Source: Rhizobiales bacterium IMCC20636
GTDB taxonomy: Bacteria > Pseudomonadota > Alphaproteobacteria > Rhizobiales > GCA-2746425
Assembly: GCA_016865015.1 (NCBI GenBank)
Contig: CP018226.1
Coordinates: 248,001 to 312,000 of the forward strand
Direction of reading: 5' to 3'
DNA: 64,000 nt
Made by a program: the position numbers and the translations under genes
Shown: positions 44,160 to 53,413 of the stretch, piece after piece
Numbering within the stretch: the stretch's first letter is position 1
Layout of the letters: every line of letters starts with the position of its first letter
Notes under the pieces: generated by a model
Seen by the model: the letters and a program-made list of their open reading frames with translations, nothing else
The model's database searches: none
Told to the model about the DNA's origin: nothing

Positions 44160-44173
44160 TTGATGTGGATCAA
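44160..44173. promoter_or_regulatory. FNR box before ccoG
   Basis: TTGATGTGGATCAA, a perfect TTGAT-N4-ATCAA palindrome 57 bases before the chosen ccoG start. Matches the separate anaerobox known before fixGHIS in rhizobia. Confidence 0.92.
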
Positions 44174-44230
44174 AGTCGGCTCAGTCGCAAAGGCGCATAT
44201 GTTCGACACAACAAGCTGGTCAGAGATCCC

Positions 44231-45760
44231 ATGAGCAATATCGGAACATTAGACGATCCTTCAGAACCGCAGGAACTCTATGCGGCGCGCAAGAAAATCT
44301 TTCCCAAGCGTGCATCGGGTGATTTTCGGCGACTGAAGTGGATCATCATGTTCGTCACTCTGGCGATCTATTACATTACACCGTGGCTGCGCTGGGATCG
44401 CGGGCCTTATGCGCCGGATCAGGCGGTTCTGGTGGATGTCGCCCATCGGCGGTTCTATTTCTTCTTTATCGAAATCTGGCCACAGGAATTCTATTTTGTT
44501 GCCGGTATGTTGGTGATGGCCGGTATCGGCCTGTTTCTGGTTACCTCCGTGGTTGGAAGGGCGTGGTGTGGCTATACCTGTCCGCAAACCGTCTGGACTG
44601 ATCTGTTTCTTGTGGTTGAGCGCTTCATAGAAGGCGATCGCAATGCCCGCATGAAGCTGGATGCCGCACCCTATACGTTTACCAAAATCCGCAAGCGGGT
44701 GATCAAACATACGATCTGGCTGTTGATTGCTGTGGCGACCGGCGGTGCCTGGATTTTCTATTTTGCCGACGCGCCAACCCTTTTCGTGGATCTGTTTACA
44801 GGTCAGGCTGCATTTGTGGCTTACGCGACGGTGGCCGTGCTGACGGCCACGACCTATGTGTTTGGCGGGCATATGCGTGAGCAGGTCTGCAATTACATGT
44901 GCCCCTGGCCCCGCATTCAGGCTGCGATGCTGGATGAGGATTCTCTGGTTGTCACCTATAATGACTGGCGCGGAGAGCCACGCACCCATGGACGCAAGAA
45001 AGCCGCTGCGGCTGGCGATCCGATGGGCGACTGCGTGGACTGCAATGCGTGCGTTGTGGTGTGTCCCGCTGGCATTGATATTCGTGATGGCCAACAGATG
45101 GAGTGCATTACCTGCGCGCTGTGCATTGATGCCTGCGATGATATCATGGGCAAGCTTGGGCGGGAAAAGGGTTTGATCTCCTATTCAACCCTGAGCGATT
45201 ATAACACCAATATGGCGCTGGCCACTGATCCGGAAACCAAGACCATCAATCCGGACCGGGTGCGCGATGAAAACGGATTTGTTGATGGTTTGCGACACTT
45301 TGACTGGCGCATCTTCCTGCGGCCCCGCACGCTTCTGTATTTCTCGATCTGGGCAATGATCGGCATCGGCTTGCTGACCGCATTGACCCTGCGGGATCGC
45401 TTGGGTGTCAACGTACAGCACGACCGGAACCCGATTTTTGTTCAATTGAGCGATGGTGCCATTCGCAACAGTTACACGGTCAAGATTTTGAACATGGTTC
45501 AGGAACCGCGGACCATAACCCTGTCTCTGGAAGGACTGCCGGGCGCGACCATGGCCATCGGCGGACTTGACCAGCCCGATGGTGTGTCCTTTGACGTGCC
45601 TGTCGAGCCAGACAAGCTGCGCGCCTTGCGGGTCTTTGTCCGGCAACCGGCTGCCAATGTGGTTCCCGGATCCACCCAGTTTCATCTGATTGTCGAAGAC
45701 AAGCAGTCGGATGAAAGGGATGTCTATGAAGCTGCCTTTGAAGCACCGGAGAGCAAATGA
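44231..45760 (+). CDS. ccoG: Cytochrome c oxidase accessory protein CcoG (FixG/RdxA)
   Basis: 509 residues. Opens with LYAARKKIFPKRASGDFRRLKW, typical of the family, then five membrane helices, WCGYTCPQTVWTD, and two 4Fe-4S motifs (CVDCNACVVVCPAGIDI and CITCALCIDACDDIM), ending in an immunoglobulin-like domain. It is involved in copper reduction and cbb3 assembly. An open frame reaches a GTG at 44165, but the FNR box overlaps that codon, so I use 44231. Confidence 0.95.
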   Translation: MSNIGTLDDPSEPQELYAARKKIFPKRASGDFRRLKWIIMFVTLAIYYITPWLRWDRGPYAPDQAVLVDVAHRRFYFFFIEIWPQEFYFVAGMLVMAGIGLFLVTSVVGRAWCGYTCPQTVWTDLFLVVERFIEGDRNARMKLDAAPYTFTKIRKRVIKHTIWLLIAVATGGAWIFYFADAPTLFVDLFTGQAAFVAYATVAVLTATTYVFGGHMREQVCNYMCPWPRIQAAMLDEDSLVVTYNDWRGEPRTHGRKKAAAAGDPMGDCVDCNACVVVCPAGIDIRDGQQMECITCALCIDACDDIMGKLGREKGLISYSTLSDYNTNMALATDPETKTINPDRVRDENGFVDGLRHFDWRIFLRPRTLLYFSIWAMIGIGLLTALTLRDRLGVNVQHDRNPIFVQLSDGAIRNSYTVKILNMVQEPRTITLSLEGLPGATMAIGGLDQPDGVSFDVPVEPDKLRALRVFVRQPAANVVPGSTQFHLIVEDKQSDERDVYEAAFEAPESK

Positions 45761-46251
45761 TGCAGGCCATAAAGCGTATCTTCAATCCAGATGAATTTAC
45801 CGGCTGGCACATGGCTGGTGTGATGGGTCTGTTCTTCGGAACCATTATTTCCGTCAACATGTTCCTGGCTTACTCTGCAGGCTCCACCTGGACGGGATTG
45901 GTGGTGGAAAACACCTATGTGGAAAGTCAGCACTTCAATGAAAAGTCGACAGAATATCAGCGTCAGGCGGCGCTGGGTTGGCATGCTGAGACAAGTTACT
46001 CGGATGGTGTCTTTTCTGCCGCGTTTAAAGATGCTGACGGTACGCCCATTCCGACGAGCGATGTGACAGTGGATCTGGGCCGGCCGGTGCATGAAGGCGA
46101 TGATCGTCGCTTGCTGATGCAGCCATCGGGAGCTGGCGCCTACACGGTTGCCACCGATCTGGGCGCTGGTGTCTGGGAAGCACATCTGATTGTTTCGCAG
46201 GATGGTATTGTGGCCTGGAGCCGGATCATTCGTTTTGAACTAGAAAGCTGA
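45757..46251 (+). CDS. ccoH: Cbb3 oxidase assembly protein FixH/CcoH
   Basis: 164 residues. One membrane helix near residues 18-38 (GWHMAGVMGLFFGTIISVNMFLAY) and a periplasmic FixH domain (SQHFNEKSTEYQRQAALGW). Needed to assemble the cbb3 complex together with CcoI. Overlaps the ccoG stop (ATGA). Confidence 0.94.
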   Translation: MMQAIKRIFNPDEFTGWHMAGVMGLFFGTIISVNMFLAYSAGSTWTGLVVENTYVESQHFNEKSTEYQRQAALGWHAETSYSDGVFSAAFKDADGTPIPTSDVTVDLGRPVHEGDDRRLLMQPSGAGAYTVATDLGAGVWEAHLIVSQDGIVAWSRIIRFELES

Positions 46252-46255
46252 GACA

Positions 46256-48616
46256 ATGGGCTGCTGCTCCGGAAAAACGACGATTGAGGCAGCAACGGCA
46301 CCGTGCTGTGATCAGGCGGGTTTGGCGGACCAGATGGGGCAGGCAGCTGTGTCACAGCATGATGCATTGCTCCAGACCGGCGCGGCTTTGCCAAAGGGCG
46401 GCTTTGAATTCATTTTCTCGGTGCCATCCATTCATTGCGGCGGCTGTATCTCCAAAATCGAGCGTGCGGTCTCGACATTGCCGGGTGTGAACAGCGCCCG
46501 TGTGAACCTTACCCTGAAACGGTTGCGTGTGGTGGTTGGTTCACTGCGTGACATCATTGAGGTTGAGGAGACGCTGACCCGCATCGGATTTCCAGCAACA
46601 CCGATTGAGCATGGTGATGTGAGCGAAGCTGATGGTGACAAGAAAGCCTCATCATTGCTGCGGGCCATGGGCGTTGCCGGATTTGCCGCCGGGAACATCA
46701 TGTTGTTGTCGGTGTCGGTGTGGTCGGGTGCTGATGGTCCCACTCGTGATCTGTTCCATTTGATTTCTGCGCTGATCGCCATTCCGGTGGTGATTTATTC
46801 CGGTCAGGTGTTTTTCCGCTCTGCGCTGTACGCGTTGCGCGGCGGGCGGCTGAATATGGATGTGCCGATCTCGCTGGCGGTTTTGCTGGCGCTTGGCATG
46901 AGCCTGTTCGAGACACTGACCGGCGGCGCGGATGCCTATTTTGACGCGGCAGTGACCCTGCTGTTCTTCCTGCTGATCGGACGTTACCTGGATCAGCATA
47001 TGCGGGATCGTGCGCGTAAATCCGTGGTCAGCCTCAGTCGGCTTTCCGCAAAGGGTGCAACCCGTATCGAAGCGGACGGCAAGCTGGTCTATGTTCCGCT
47101 GGATGTCATTGCGCCCGATATGCAGTTGCGGGTGTTTCCCGGTGACCGCATACCTGTCGACGGCACCATCCTGCGCGGCGGCAGTGATCTGGACCGGTCA
47201 TTGGTTACTGGAGAAAGTGCACTGGTGCCTGCAGTGGCTGGTGATGCTGTTGAAGCGGGCACATTGAATGTGACCGGATCAATTGATCTTCTGGTGACGA
47301 AGACGGCTGATCAGTCCTTCCTGTCCGAAGTGATGAAAATGCTCGAAGCTGCCGAAAATGGGCGCGGTGGCTATGTGCGCATTGCCGACAGAATGGCCAG
47401 TATTTACGCACCGGCCGTGCATCTGTTGGCGCTTGCAGCCTTCATCGGCTGGCTGATCATCTCCGGTGGTGATTGGCACCGGGCGCTGACCATTGCCATC
47501 GCAGTTCTGATCGTGACCTGCCCCTGTGCCATGGGTCTGGCTGTGCCTGTCGTCCATGTGGTTGGTGCGACGCGGCTGTTCCAGAACGGAATTTTGATGC
47601 GCGATGGATCGGCGCTGGAACGGCTCGCAGAAATTGATCACGTCGTGTTCGACAAGACAGGCACGCTGACCATGGGCGATGCCAGTGTGACGAGCTTTGC
47701 GGAACTGAGCGGACGAGACCGCGCCCGCATCAAGACTCTGGCGTCAAATTCGTCTCATCCGGCCTCAAAGGCGATTGCGCATATGCTGAAAGATGCGCCG
47801 GATCTGGGGACAGATTCTGTGCTGGAAAAGCCTGGCTATGGTGTGGAAGCCAGCATTGACGGAACGGTGATGCGTCTTGGCCGTCCGGACTGGGTGGCGG
47901 AGATCGCGGCTCCCGGTGACCCGGCATCCAGCGAAACTGCGTCACAGGGGCATCGCCTCAGTTTTGCACGCAGTGGTGCCAGACCCGTCCGGTTTGCTCT
48001 GGAGGAAACCATGCGCTCTGGCGCGCAGGATGCGCTGTCTGCCTTGCAGCAGCAACACATCTCTGTTGAAATCCTGTCCGGAGACGGCGCAGAACCTGTG
48101 CAGCTTATGGCGCAGCATCTGGGAATTGACACTGTGAGTGCTGGTGAGACACCGGCATCCAAATTTGCCCGCATCAAGGATTTGCAGGCCGCGGGACACA
48201 AGGTGCTGATGGTTGGTGATGGCATCAATGATGCGCCCAGCCTTGCTGCGGGAAATGCCTCGATGGCTCCGGCAAGCGCATCGGATATTGGCCGACAGGC
48301 AGCCGATTTCGTATTTACACGAGACAGTCTTGAGGCCGTTCCCTTTGCCATCGGCATTGCACGCGGTGCCGGGCGTCTGGTTCGGGGTAATTTTGCCCTG
48401 GCGATACTTTATAATTGCATTGCGGTGCCTCTTGCCATGGCCGGATATGTCACGCCATTGGTGGCCGCAATTGCAATGTCCGCCTCTTCAATTGTCGTGG
48501 TTGGCAATAGTCTGAGGCTGTTGGGAACCTCAGGCCTTCGGGCGCACAGTGACGCTCTTGTCAATACAAGACCGTCCAGCACCGGGTTTACAAAACCTGT
48601 CGGGGCAAAGGCATGA
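46256..48616 (+). CDS. ccoI: Copper-transporting P-type ATPase CcoI/FixI
   Basis: 786 residues. A cysteine-rich start (MGCCSGKTT, APCCDQ), a heavy-metal-binding domain with SIHCGGCISKIE, the intramembrane CPC in TCPCAMGLAVP, the phosphorylation motif DKTGTLTMGD and GDGINDAPSL hinge. Classical FixI layout. It exports copper to the periplasmic side for delivery to the cbb3 CuB site. Starts 4 bases after ccoH and overlaps ccoS. Confidence 0.97.
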   Translation: MGCCSGKTTIEAATAPCCDQAGLADQMGQAAVSQHDALLQTGAALPKGGFEFIFSVPSIHCGGCISKIERAVSTLPGVNSARVNLTLKRLRVVVGSLRDIIEVEETLTRIGFPATPIEHGDVSEADGDKKASSLLRAMGVAGFAAGNIMLLSVSVWSGADGPTRDLFHLISALIAIPVVIYSGQVFFRSALYALRGGRLNMDVPISLAVLLALGMSLFETLTGGADAYFDAAVTLLFFLLIGRYLDQHMRDRARKSVVSLSRLSAKGATRIEADGKLVYVPLDVIAPDMQLRVFPGDRIPVDGTILRGGSDLDRSLVTGESALVPAVAGDAVEAGTLNVTGSIDLLVTKTADQSFLSEVMKMLEAAENGRGGYVRIADRMASIYAPAVHLLALAAFIGWLIISGGDWHRALTIAIAVLIVTCPCAMGLAVPVVHVVGATRLFQNGILMRDGSALERLAEIDHVVFDKTGTLTMGDASVTSFAELSGRDRARIKTLASNSSHPASKAIAHMLKDAPDLGTDSVLEKPGYGVEASIDGTVMRLGRPDWVAEIAAPGDPASSETASQGHRLSFARSGARPVRFALEETMRSGAQDALSALQQQHISVEILSGDGAEPVQLMAQHLGIDTVSAGETPASKFARIKDLQAAGHKVLMVGDGINDAPSLAAGNASMAPASASDIGRQAADFVFTRDSLEAVPFAIGIARGAGRLVRGNFALAILYNCIAVPLAMAGYVTPLVAAIAMSASSIVVVGNSLRLLGTSGLRAHSDALVNTRPSSTGFTKPVGAKA

Positions 48617-48762
48617 ATCTTCTGATCTTTCTCATCCCCGTTGCGCTTGGGCTTGGTCTGCTGGGTCTGGGTGCGTTTTTGTGGAGCCTGAAGACGGGTC
48701 AATATGAAGATCCGGAAGGCGCGGCTGCGCGCATCCTGGACAATGATGACGAGCCTCTTTGA
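48613..48762 (+). CDS. ccoS: Cbb3 oxidase maturation protein CcoS
   Basis: 49 residues: one membrane helix (MNLLIFLIPVALGLGLLGLG), FLWSLKTGQYEDPEGAAARI and an acidic tail, as in CcoS/FixS, which is required to load haem and copper into the oxidase. ATGA overlap with ccoI. Last gene of ccoGHIS. Confidence 0.93.
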   Translation: MNLLIFLIPVALGLGLLGLGAFLWSLKTGQYEDPEGAAARILDNDDEPL

Positions 48763-48871
48763 ACCACAGTGATACTGTCACAATGGTCTGCCGTTCAAAG
48801 TTTGCAGTTGAGCGAAAGCAGTTGTTAAAGCCTGATTGCTAGGGTGCTGCCAGATTATTGGACAGCACGAC

Positions 48872-50251
48872 ATGAAATCAGTTTACAAGAAACACAAGAT
48901 AGAGACCATAAATCTGGCAGAATTGGTTGGGACGTTGTCGTTTGCGCTTGATCTGACCGAAGGTCAGCCGGAAGGACACTGCATGCGGTGTTGCTGGATT
49001 GGCTCCCATATCGGATTGCAGCTTGATCTTGATGATGACGAAACCGCGGATCTGTTCTATGCGCTCCTGTTGAAAGATCTGGGTTGCAGCAGCAATGCTG
49101 CGCGCTTGTGCAGCCTGTATCTGACCGATGACATTAACTTCAAACGGGATTTCAAAACCGTGGATGGCAGCATGAGTTCCGCCCTGCGGTTCGTGTTTGC
49201 CAAAACCGGTCTGGAATCGGGATTGAGCGAACGTATTCGTGCTCTCGTCAATGTTATCCAGAACGGTGGTGAGCTGGTTAAGGAATTGATCGAAACCCGG
49301 TGCGAGCGCGGTGCGGATATTGCCGCGAGAATGCGGTTTTCAAAACGCGTACAGGATGGCATCCGGTCTCTCGATGAACATTGGGATGGATCAGGCCTGC
49401 CAGAAGCACGCAAGGGATCGGCCATACCGACGATTTCGAATATCGCATTGCTGGCACAGGTTATGGATGTGTTTGCGACGGAACAAGGCCGGGAAGCGGC
49501 CATCAAGGAAGTGACAACCCGTTCTGGAAAATGGTTTGATCCGCAATTGATTGCGGCGTTTCTAGAGGCTCAGAAAGCACCCGGCTTCTGGGAAGTTCTG
49601 GCCGGTGAAGATCTGGAGCAGCATCTGTTCGACATGTTTCCGTCCAGCCATTCGCAGCCGGTTGATGAAGATTATTTGGATGAAATTGCCGAAGCATTTT
49701 CCGATGTGGTGGACGCCAAAAGCTCATTCACGGCGGATCACAGCAATCGGGTGACATTGTATACCGATATCATTGCCGAGGAACTGGACCTGGCGGATGA
49801 TCATCGCCGCTGGTTGCGGCGGGCGGCCATGCTGCATGATCTGGGCAAACTGGCTGTGAGCAATCAGATTCTGGACAAGCCGGGCCAGTTGACTGAGGCC
49901 GAATGGGTTGTCATCAAGAGCCATCCGGGCCTGAGCCAGCGGATTCTTGAACGTATCCCGGTGTTCAGTGATATTGCCGCCATTGCCGGTGCCCATCATG
50001 AGCGGCTGGATGGCAAGGGCTATCCCTGCGGCCTGGCGGGATATGATCTGTGTCTGGAAGTGCGTATCCTGACGGTTGCTGACGTGTTCGACGCGCTGTC
50101 GGCCGAGCGCCCCTATCGACCTGCCATGCCAATCGCAAAGGTCTTTGAGATTCTTGAAAAGGATATCGGCTCTGCATTTGATGCGCAGTGCGTGGCCGCA
50201 TTGAAGACAGGGTTCCTGCGTTTGAACGCCAAAGCCGAGATTGCTGCCTGA
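48872..50251 (+). CDS. HD-GYP-type phosphohydrolase with tandem HD domains
   Basis: 459 residues. The C-terminal domain keeps the HD-GYP set: MLHDLGKLAV at residues 322-323, IKSHPGLSQ, and HHERLDGKGYP at 374 onward, implying c-di-GMP hydrolysis. The N-terminal half contains a second, worn domain: LLKDLGCSS replaces HDLG and EHWDGSGLP replaces HHExxDGxGYP. The first copy has probably lost metal binding. The ATG at 48872 is used; the frame has a TTG further upstream. Regulatory output unknown. Confidence 0.9.
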   Translation: MKSVYKKHKIETINLAELVGTLSFALDLTEGQPEGHCMRCCWIGSHIGLQLDLDDDETADLFYALLLKDLGCSSNAARLCSLYLTDDINFKRDFKTVDGSMSSALRFVFAKTGLESGLSERIRALVNVIQNGGELVKELIETRCERGADIAARMRFSKRVQDGIRSLDEHWDGSGLPEARKGSAIPTISNIALLAQVMDVFATEQGREAAIKEVTTRSGKWFDPQLIAAFLEAQKAPGFWEVLAGEDLEQHLFDMFPSSHSQPVDEDYLDEIAEAFSDVVDAKSSFTADHSNRVTLYTDIIAEELDLADDHRRWLRRAAMLHDLGKLAVSNQILDKPGQLTEAEWVVIKSHPGLSQRILERIPVFSDIAAIAGAHHERLDGKGYPCGLAGYDLCLEVRILTVADVFDALSAERPYRPAMPIAKVFEILEKDIGSAFDAQCVAALKTGFLRLNAKAEIAA

Positions 50252-50252
50252 C

Positions 50253-50274
50253 AGCCTCGCTTATTGGCGAGGCT
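50253..50274 (+). terminator. Stem-loop after the HD-GYP gene
   Basis: AGCCTCGC / GCGAGGCT around TTATTG, immediately after the stop and 43 bases before the convergent coxG end. Weak T tract, so the call is tentative for either direction. Confidence 0.55.
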
Positions 50275-50316
50275 GCCCTTGGTTCAATCCCGATGGTGTG
50301 ACGGGATGGGCCAGTG

Positions 50317-50766
50317 TCAGGCGTCAGTCGTCTCGACCACTTCGGCGAATTTCTTGAAAAACTTTGCGGCAAGTTTCTTGGCAGTGCTTTGGATCAGCCG
50401 CCCCCCAAGCTGGGCCAGTTTGCCGCCGATTTCTGCCTTCGCCGTGTAATTGAGGATGGTGCTTCCATCGACCTCCCTCAGGGTCACGTCCGCGCCACCC
50501 TTGGCATGGCCAGCGGCGCCTCCATTGCCGCTTCCGGACAGTGAAAACGCATCCGGAGCACCTGATTTATCAAGCTCGACATTGCCACTGAAGCGGGCTT
50601 TGACCGGACCGACTTTGAGGACAACTTTTGCCTCCAGCTCGGAGTCGGAATGCTGGATCAATTCCTCACAGCCGGGAATGCATTGCTGCAGGATCTCCGG
50701 ATCATTCAGTGCTTCATAGACCCGTGACATCGGGGCATCGATTATGATTTCATCGTTCAATTCCAT
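50317..50766 (-). CDS. coxG: CO dehydrogenase accessory protein CoxG (SRPBCC)
   Basis: 149 residues. CoxG-type SRPBCC domain: APMSRVYEALNDPEILQQCIPGCEEL, VKVGPVKARFSGNVEL and GGKLAQLGGRLIQSTAKKLA with the long C-terminal helix. CoxG anchors or recruits CO dehydrogenase to the membrane in Oligotropha. Last member of the leftward cox operon. Confidence 0.94.
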   Translation of the reverse strand: MELNDEIIIDAPMSRVYEALNDPEILQQCIPGCEELIQHSDSELEAKVVLKVGPVKARFSGNVELDKSGAPDAFSLSGSGNGGAAGHAKGGADVTLREVDGSTILNYTAKAEIGGKLAQLGGRLIQSTAKKLAAKFFKKFAEVVETTDA

Positions 50767-50833
50767 GCGAAATTTCCTATGTGAAAGTTGGGTCTGTCGG
50801 GTTCACCTGCTGGCCTGTTCCTGACCAAAGCTC

Positions 50834-51439
50834 CTATGAGGTCGTTTCCTCCTGAAGCTGTAAGGCGTCAATGTCTTCGGGCGTGTCGAGATCGCGGAAG
50901 AATGCATCGGTTCGGGTTGCTACCATTTGCACGAGGTCCGGATTGTCGCGGGTGAATGCGTGACATCCCGGATTGTGCCGGTCAGCCAGAAGCTGCGGTT
51001 TCAGATCAAATGGAATGATCAGCGGGTTTCCGCGCATCCCTTCTTGAACCGGAACTGTAATCTTGCAGGATGTGTTGGCGCGATGTTGCTCCAGCAGCCA
51101 CAGGAGATCATTGGAAGTCAAAAACGGTTGATCGCCCAAACCAATCAGTGTTGCTCGTGCAGGCGGTGATGCTGCAAGTCCGGCCGCGACTGAGGTTTTC
51201 TGGCCTTGCTCGAACTCAGGATTGAAAACAAACTTTACGTCCAATCCGCGCAATACAGTTTCCACTTCTGCCCGCTGGTAGCCGGTCACAACCGTGATCC
51301 TGCTATCGCAGGCTTTTATGTAAGCCTCAACAGAACGGCGGATCATCGCAACCCCATCGACAGGAATCAGCAATTTGTTGATGTTTCCCATGCGCCGCGA
51401 CAGGCCCGCTGCCAGAATGATGGCCGCGCGTCTATCCAT
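50834..51439 (-). CDS. Molybdenum cofactor cytidylyltransferase-like protein (MocA type)
   Basis: 201 residues. Nucleotidyltransferase motif AIILAAGLSRRMGNINKLL followed by VVTGYQRAEVE and LIGLGDQPFL. Such proteins convert molybdopterin into the cytosine dinucleotide form used by CO dehydrogenase. The ATG at 51439 lies inside the end of the coxF gene, showing coupling. Assignment to MCD synthesis rests on context. Confidence 0.88.
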   Translation of the reverse strand: MDRRAAIILAAGLSRRMGNINKLLIPVDGVAMIRRSVEAYIKACDSRITVVTGYQRAEVETVLRGLDVKFVFNPEFEQGQKTSVAAGLAASPPARATLIGLGDQPFLTSNDLLWLLEQHRANTSCKITVPVQEGMRGNPLIIPFDLKPQLLADRHNPGCHAFTRDNPDLVQMVATRTDAFFRDLDTPEDIDALQLQEETTS

Positions 51440-52235
51440 CGTCGCCTCTTTCACCGCGCAGGTGCCTGCGGCGCTCTTGGGTCAATTGGGCGAGGATCGA
51501 CAGGGCAATTTCCTGAGGTGTCACTGCATCGATTGGCAGGCCGGCTGGCGCGTTGACCCTGGACAGACTGTCCTGAGAGATACCTTCATCAGCGAGTTTT
51601 TCTGCCAGCGCCGCAAATTTGAGACGGCTGCCGACAAAGGCAATGAATTCTGCCTGCAGCGCCAGCGCGGTGCGCAGGCTTGCAAGGTCATCCTTGCCCT
51701 GGGTGGCGATGACAATCATGCGCTTTTCGCCCGGTGCAAGCGTGCGGGGCGTCATGTCCGAGGTGCCTTCCGCCAGCGTCCACTGAAATTCTCTGGCCAG
51801 TGTGACAAGAGACTGGGCCACGGGGGAGGTTCCGAACACCATCAGCTCCGGTAATGGCAGGATCATCTCTACAAAGATGTCGATTGAGCCTTTTGACGGG
51901 CAGCCATTGCGGGCAAAGCGCATGCCATCGACATCATCTCCCGATGTGACACCCTTTTCATCCAGAACATCCTGCGGATGCAGGGAAATCAGCTGGGGTT
52001 GTCCGTCCTGCATGGCGCGATGGGTGGCCTTGGCCAGGGCGCTGCGCACACAGCCGCCGCCGATCCAGCCCTGCAAAATGGTGCCGCTTTCATCCAGAAG
52101 CGCCTTGGCGCCCGGTTTGGCGGCGGTTGACCCGGCGGTGCGCACCACGGTCGCGATTGCGAAGGGCCTTCCGCTCGCCCGCATTTCCCGGGCGAGTTCT
52201 GCAATGTCCTTGTCTGTCAATTCAGCCGGGGTCAC
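51432..52235 (-). CDS. coxF: CO dehydrogenase maturation protein, XdhC/CoxI family (CoxF)
   Basis: 267 residues. XdhC_CoxI N-terminal domain with QGWIGGGCVRSALAKA, and a C-terminal Rossmann domain (IVIATQGKDDLASLR, FIAFVGSRLKFAALAEKL). It helps insert the sulphurated molybdenum cofactor. A GTG start overlaps the coxE stop (GTGA). Confidence 0.9.
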   Translation of the reverse strand: MTPAELTDKDIAELAREMRASGRPFAIATVVRTAGSTAAKPGAKALLDESGTILQGWIGGGCVRSALAKATHRAMQDGQPQLISLHPQDVLDEKGVTSGDDVDGMRFARNGCPSKGSIDIFVEMILPLPELMVFGTSPVAQSLVTLAREFQWTLAEGTSDMTPRTLAPGEKRMIVIATQGKDDLASLRTALALQAEFIAFVGSRLKFAALAEKLADEGISQDSLSRVNAPAGLPIDAVTPQEIALSILAQLTQERRRHLRGERGDDG

Positions 52236-53413
52236 AGGCGCACCAGTTCAGGCTCTAGCGCTGCCAGATCGGCCAGCTTGTTGGCCGGGCGGAACAGGTC
52301 GAGATGGGGCAGGGCGGCGGCCATGCCGAGCGCGACCGGTTCATAGCCGTCCCAGCCCTTCAACGGGTTCAGCCAGATAATCTTGCAGCCGCGTTTTTTC
52401 AATCTTGCGAGAGCTTCGCCAAGCAGTTCGGGGTTATCGGTGTCATAGCCATCAGACAGGATCAGAACCACCGTGCGCCCGTCGACAAACCGGCGGGCAT
52501 AGGTTTTTGAAAACAGCATCAGGGACGCGCCGATTTTCGAGCCTCCACCAAACCCATCTGCCAGCACAGACATTCTGCCCAGGGCGCGCATGGCATCCTT
52601 GTCCCGCAAGGCATCAGCAATGCGAACAAGGCGGGTGTGAAACAGATAGGCATCGGCTTTGTCATCAGAGCGCATCATGCCGGCAACGAACGATAGAAAC
52701 ACACGGGCATAGACGGTCATCGACCCTGATACATCGCACAGGGTGACGATTTTCAGTGGCCTGTCCGGGCGCTGTTTCATTGGCAGATGCATGGGCTCAC
52801 CGCCGGTCGACAGGCTTTTCCGGATCAGTTTGCGGAAATGAATCTGGTCACCCTTGCGGGCCTGCTTGCGGCGGCGGGAGCGGCGATCCCGCAGGGCCTC
52901 ACCCAGACGCCTGGCGATCTTTTCCGCCTCGGCGATGTCTTCGGGTTGGATCACATCGCGCAGATCTTTCTTCAGCATGGACCGCACCACACTGGCAACC
53001 AACTTGCCTTCTCCATCAGCCTCGGCTTCGGCATCCTCGGCATCCGGTGTGGTGGGTGCGCCCGCGCCGCTGGCCATGTCCTGGCTTTTGGCATTGCGTG
53101 AGGTGTGGACGCTGTCCGAGCCGGTTGTTGTGGTTGGCATGGTCTTTTCCGAAACCCGACCGCCATTCAGCCAGAAGGCATTGAACAGATCATCAAACCG
53201 TTCGGCCTCTTCCGCGCAACCGCTGAACACTGCGCGCAGCGCGTGCCGGGCCTCATTGGGATCGATCGCCCTTGTATGGGTCAGCGCTTCCAGCCCTGCC
53301 TCAGCCTCTCCAACCCCCAGTCGCAATCCGTTGGACCGCAAATGTGCCATGAACCCTGCCATGCGGGCGGCAGGTCCTGGATCACGGGCTGCAAATTTAG
53401 TTGCCTGACTCAT
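52232..53413 (-). CDS. coxE: CoxE, VWA-domain CO dehydrogenase maturation protein
   Basis: 393 residues. A CoxE-type VWA domain: the MIDAS motif is in VTLCDVSGSMTVYARVFLSF, and FGGGSKIGASLMLF and VVLILSDGYDTDNPELLGE follow. The N terminus has FMAHLRSNGLRLGVGE. It works with the AAA ATPase CoxD to mature the active-site copper-molybdenum cluster. Overlaps coxD by ATGA. Confidence 0.94.
   Translation of the reverse strand: MSQATKFAARDPGPAARMAGFMAHLRSNGLRLGVGEAEAGLEALTHTRAIDPNEARHALRAVFSGCAEEAERFDDLFNAFWLNGGRVSEKTMPTTTTGSDSVHTSRNAKSQDMASGAGAPTTPDAEDAEAEADGEGKLVASVVRSMLKKDLRDVIQPEDIAEAEKIARRLGEALRDRRSRRRKQARKGDQIHFRKLIRKSLSTGGEPMHLPMKQRPDRPLKIVTLCDVSGSMTVYARVFLSFVAGMMRSDDKADAYLFHTRLVRIADALRDKDAMRALGRMSVLADGFGGGSKIGASLMLFSKTYARRFVDGRTVVLILSDGYDTDNPELLGEALARLKKRGCKIIWLNPLKGWDGYEPVALGMAAALPHLDLFRPANKLADLAALEPELVRL

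Noticed and set aside
44165-44230. GTG-initiated extension of ccoG
   Set aside because: It overlaps the FNR box and lacks similarity to CcoG N termini.
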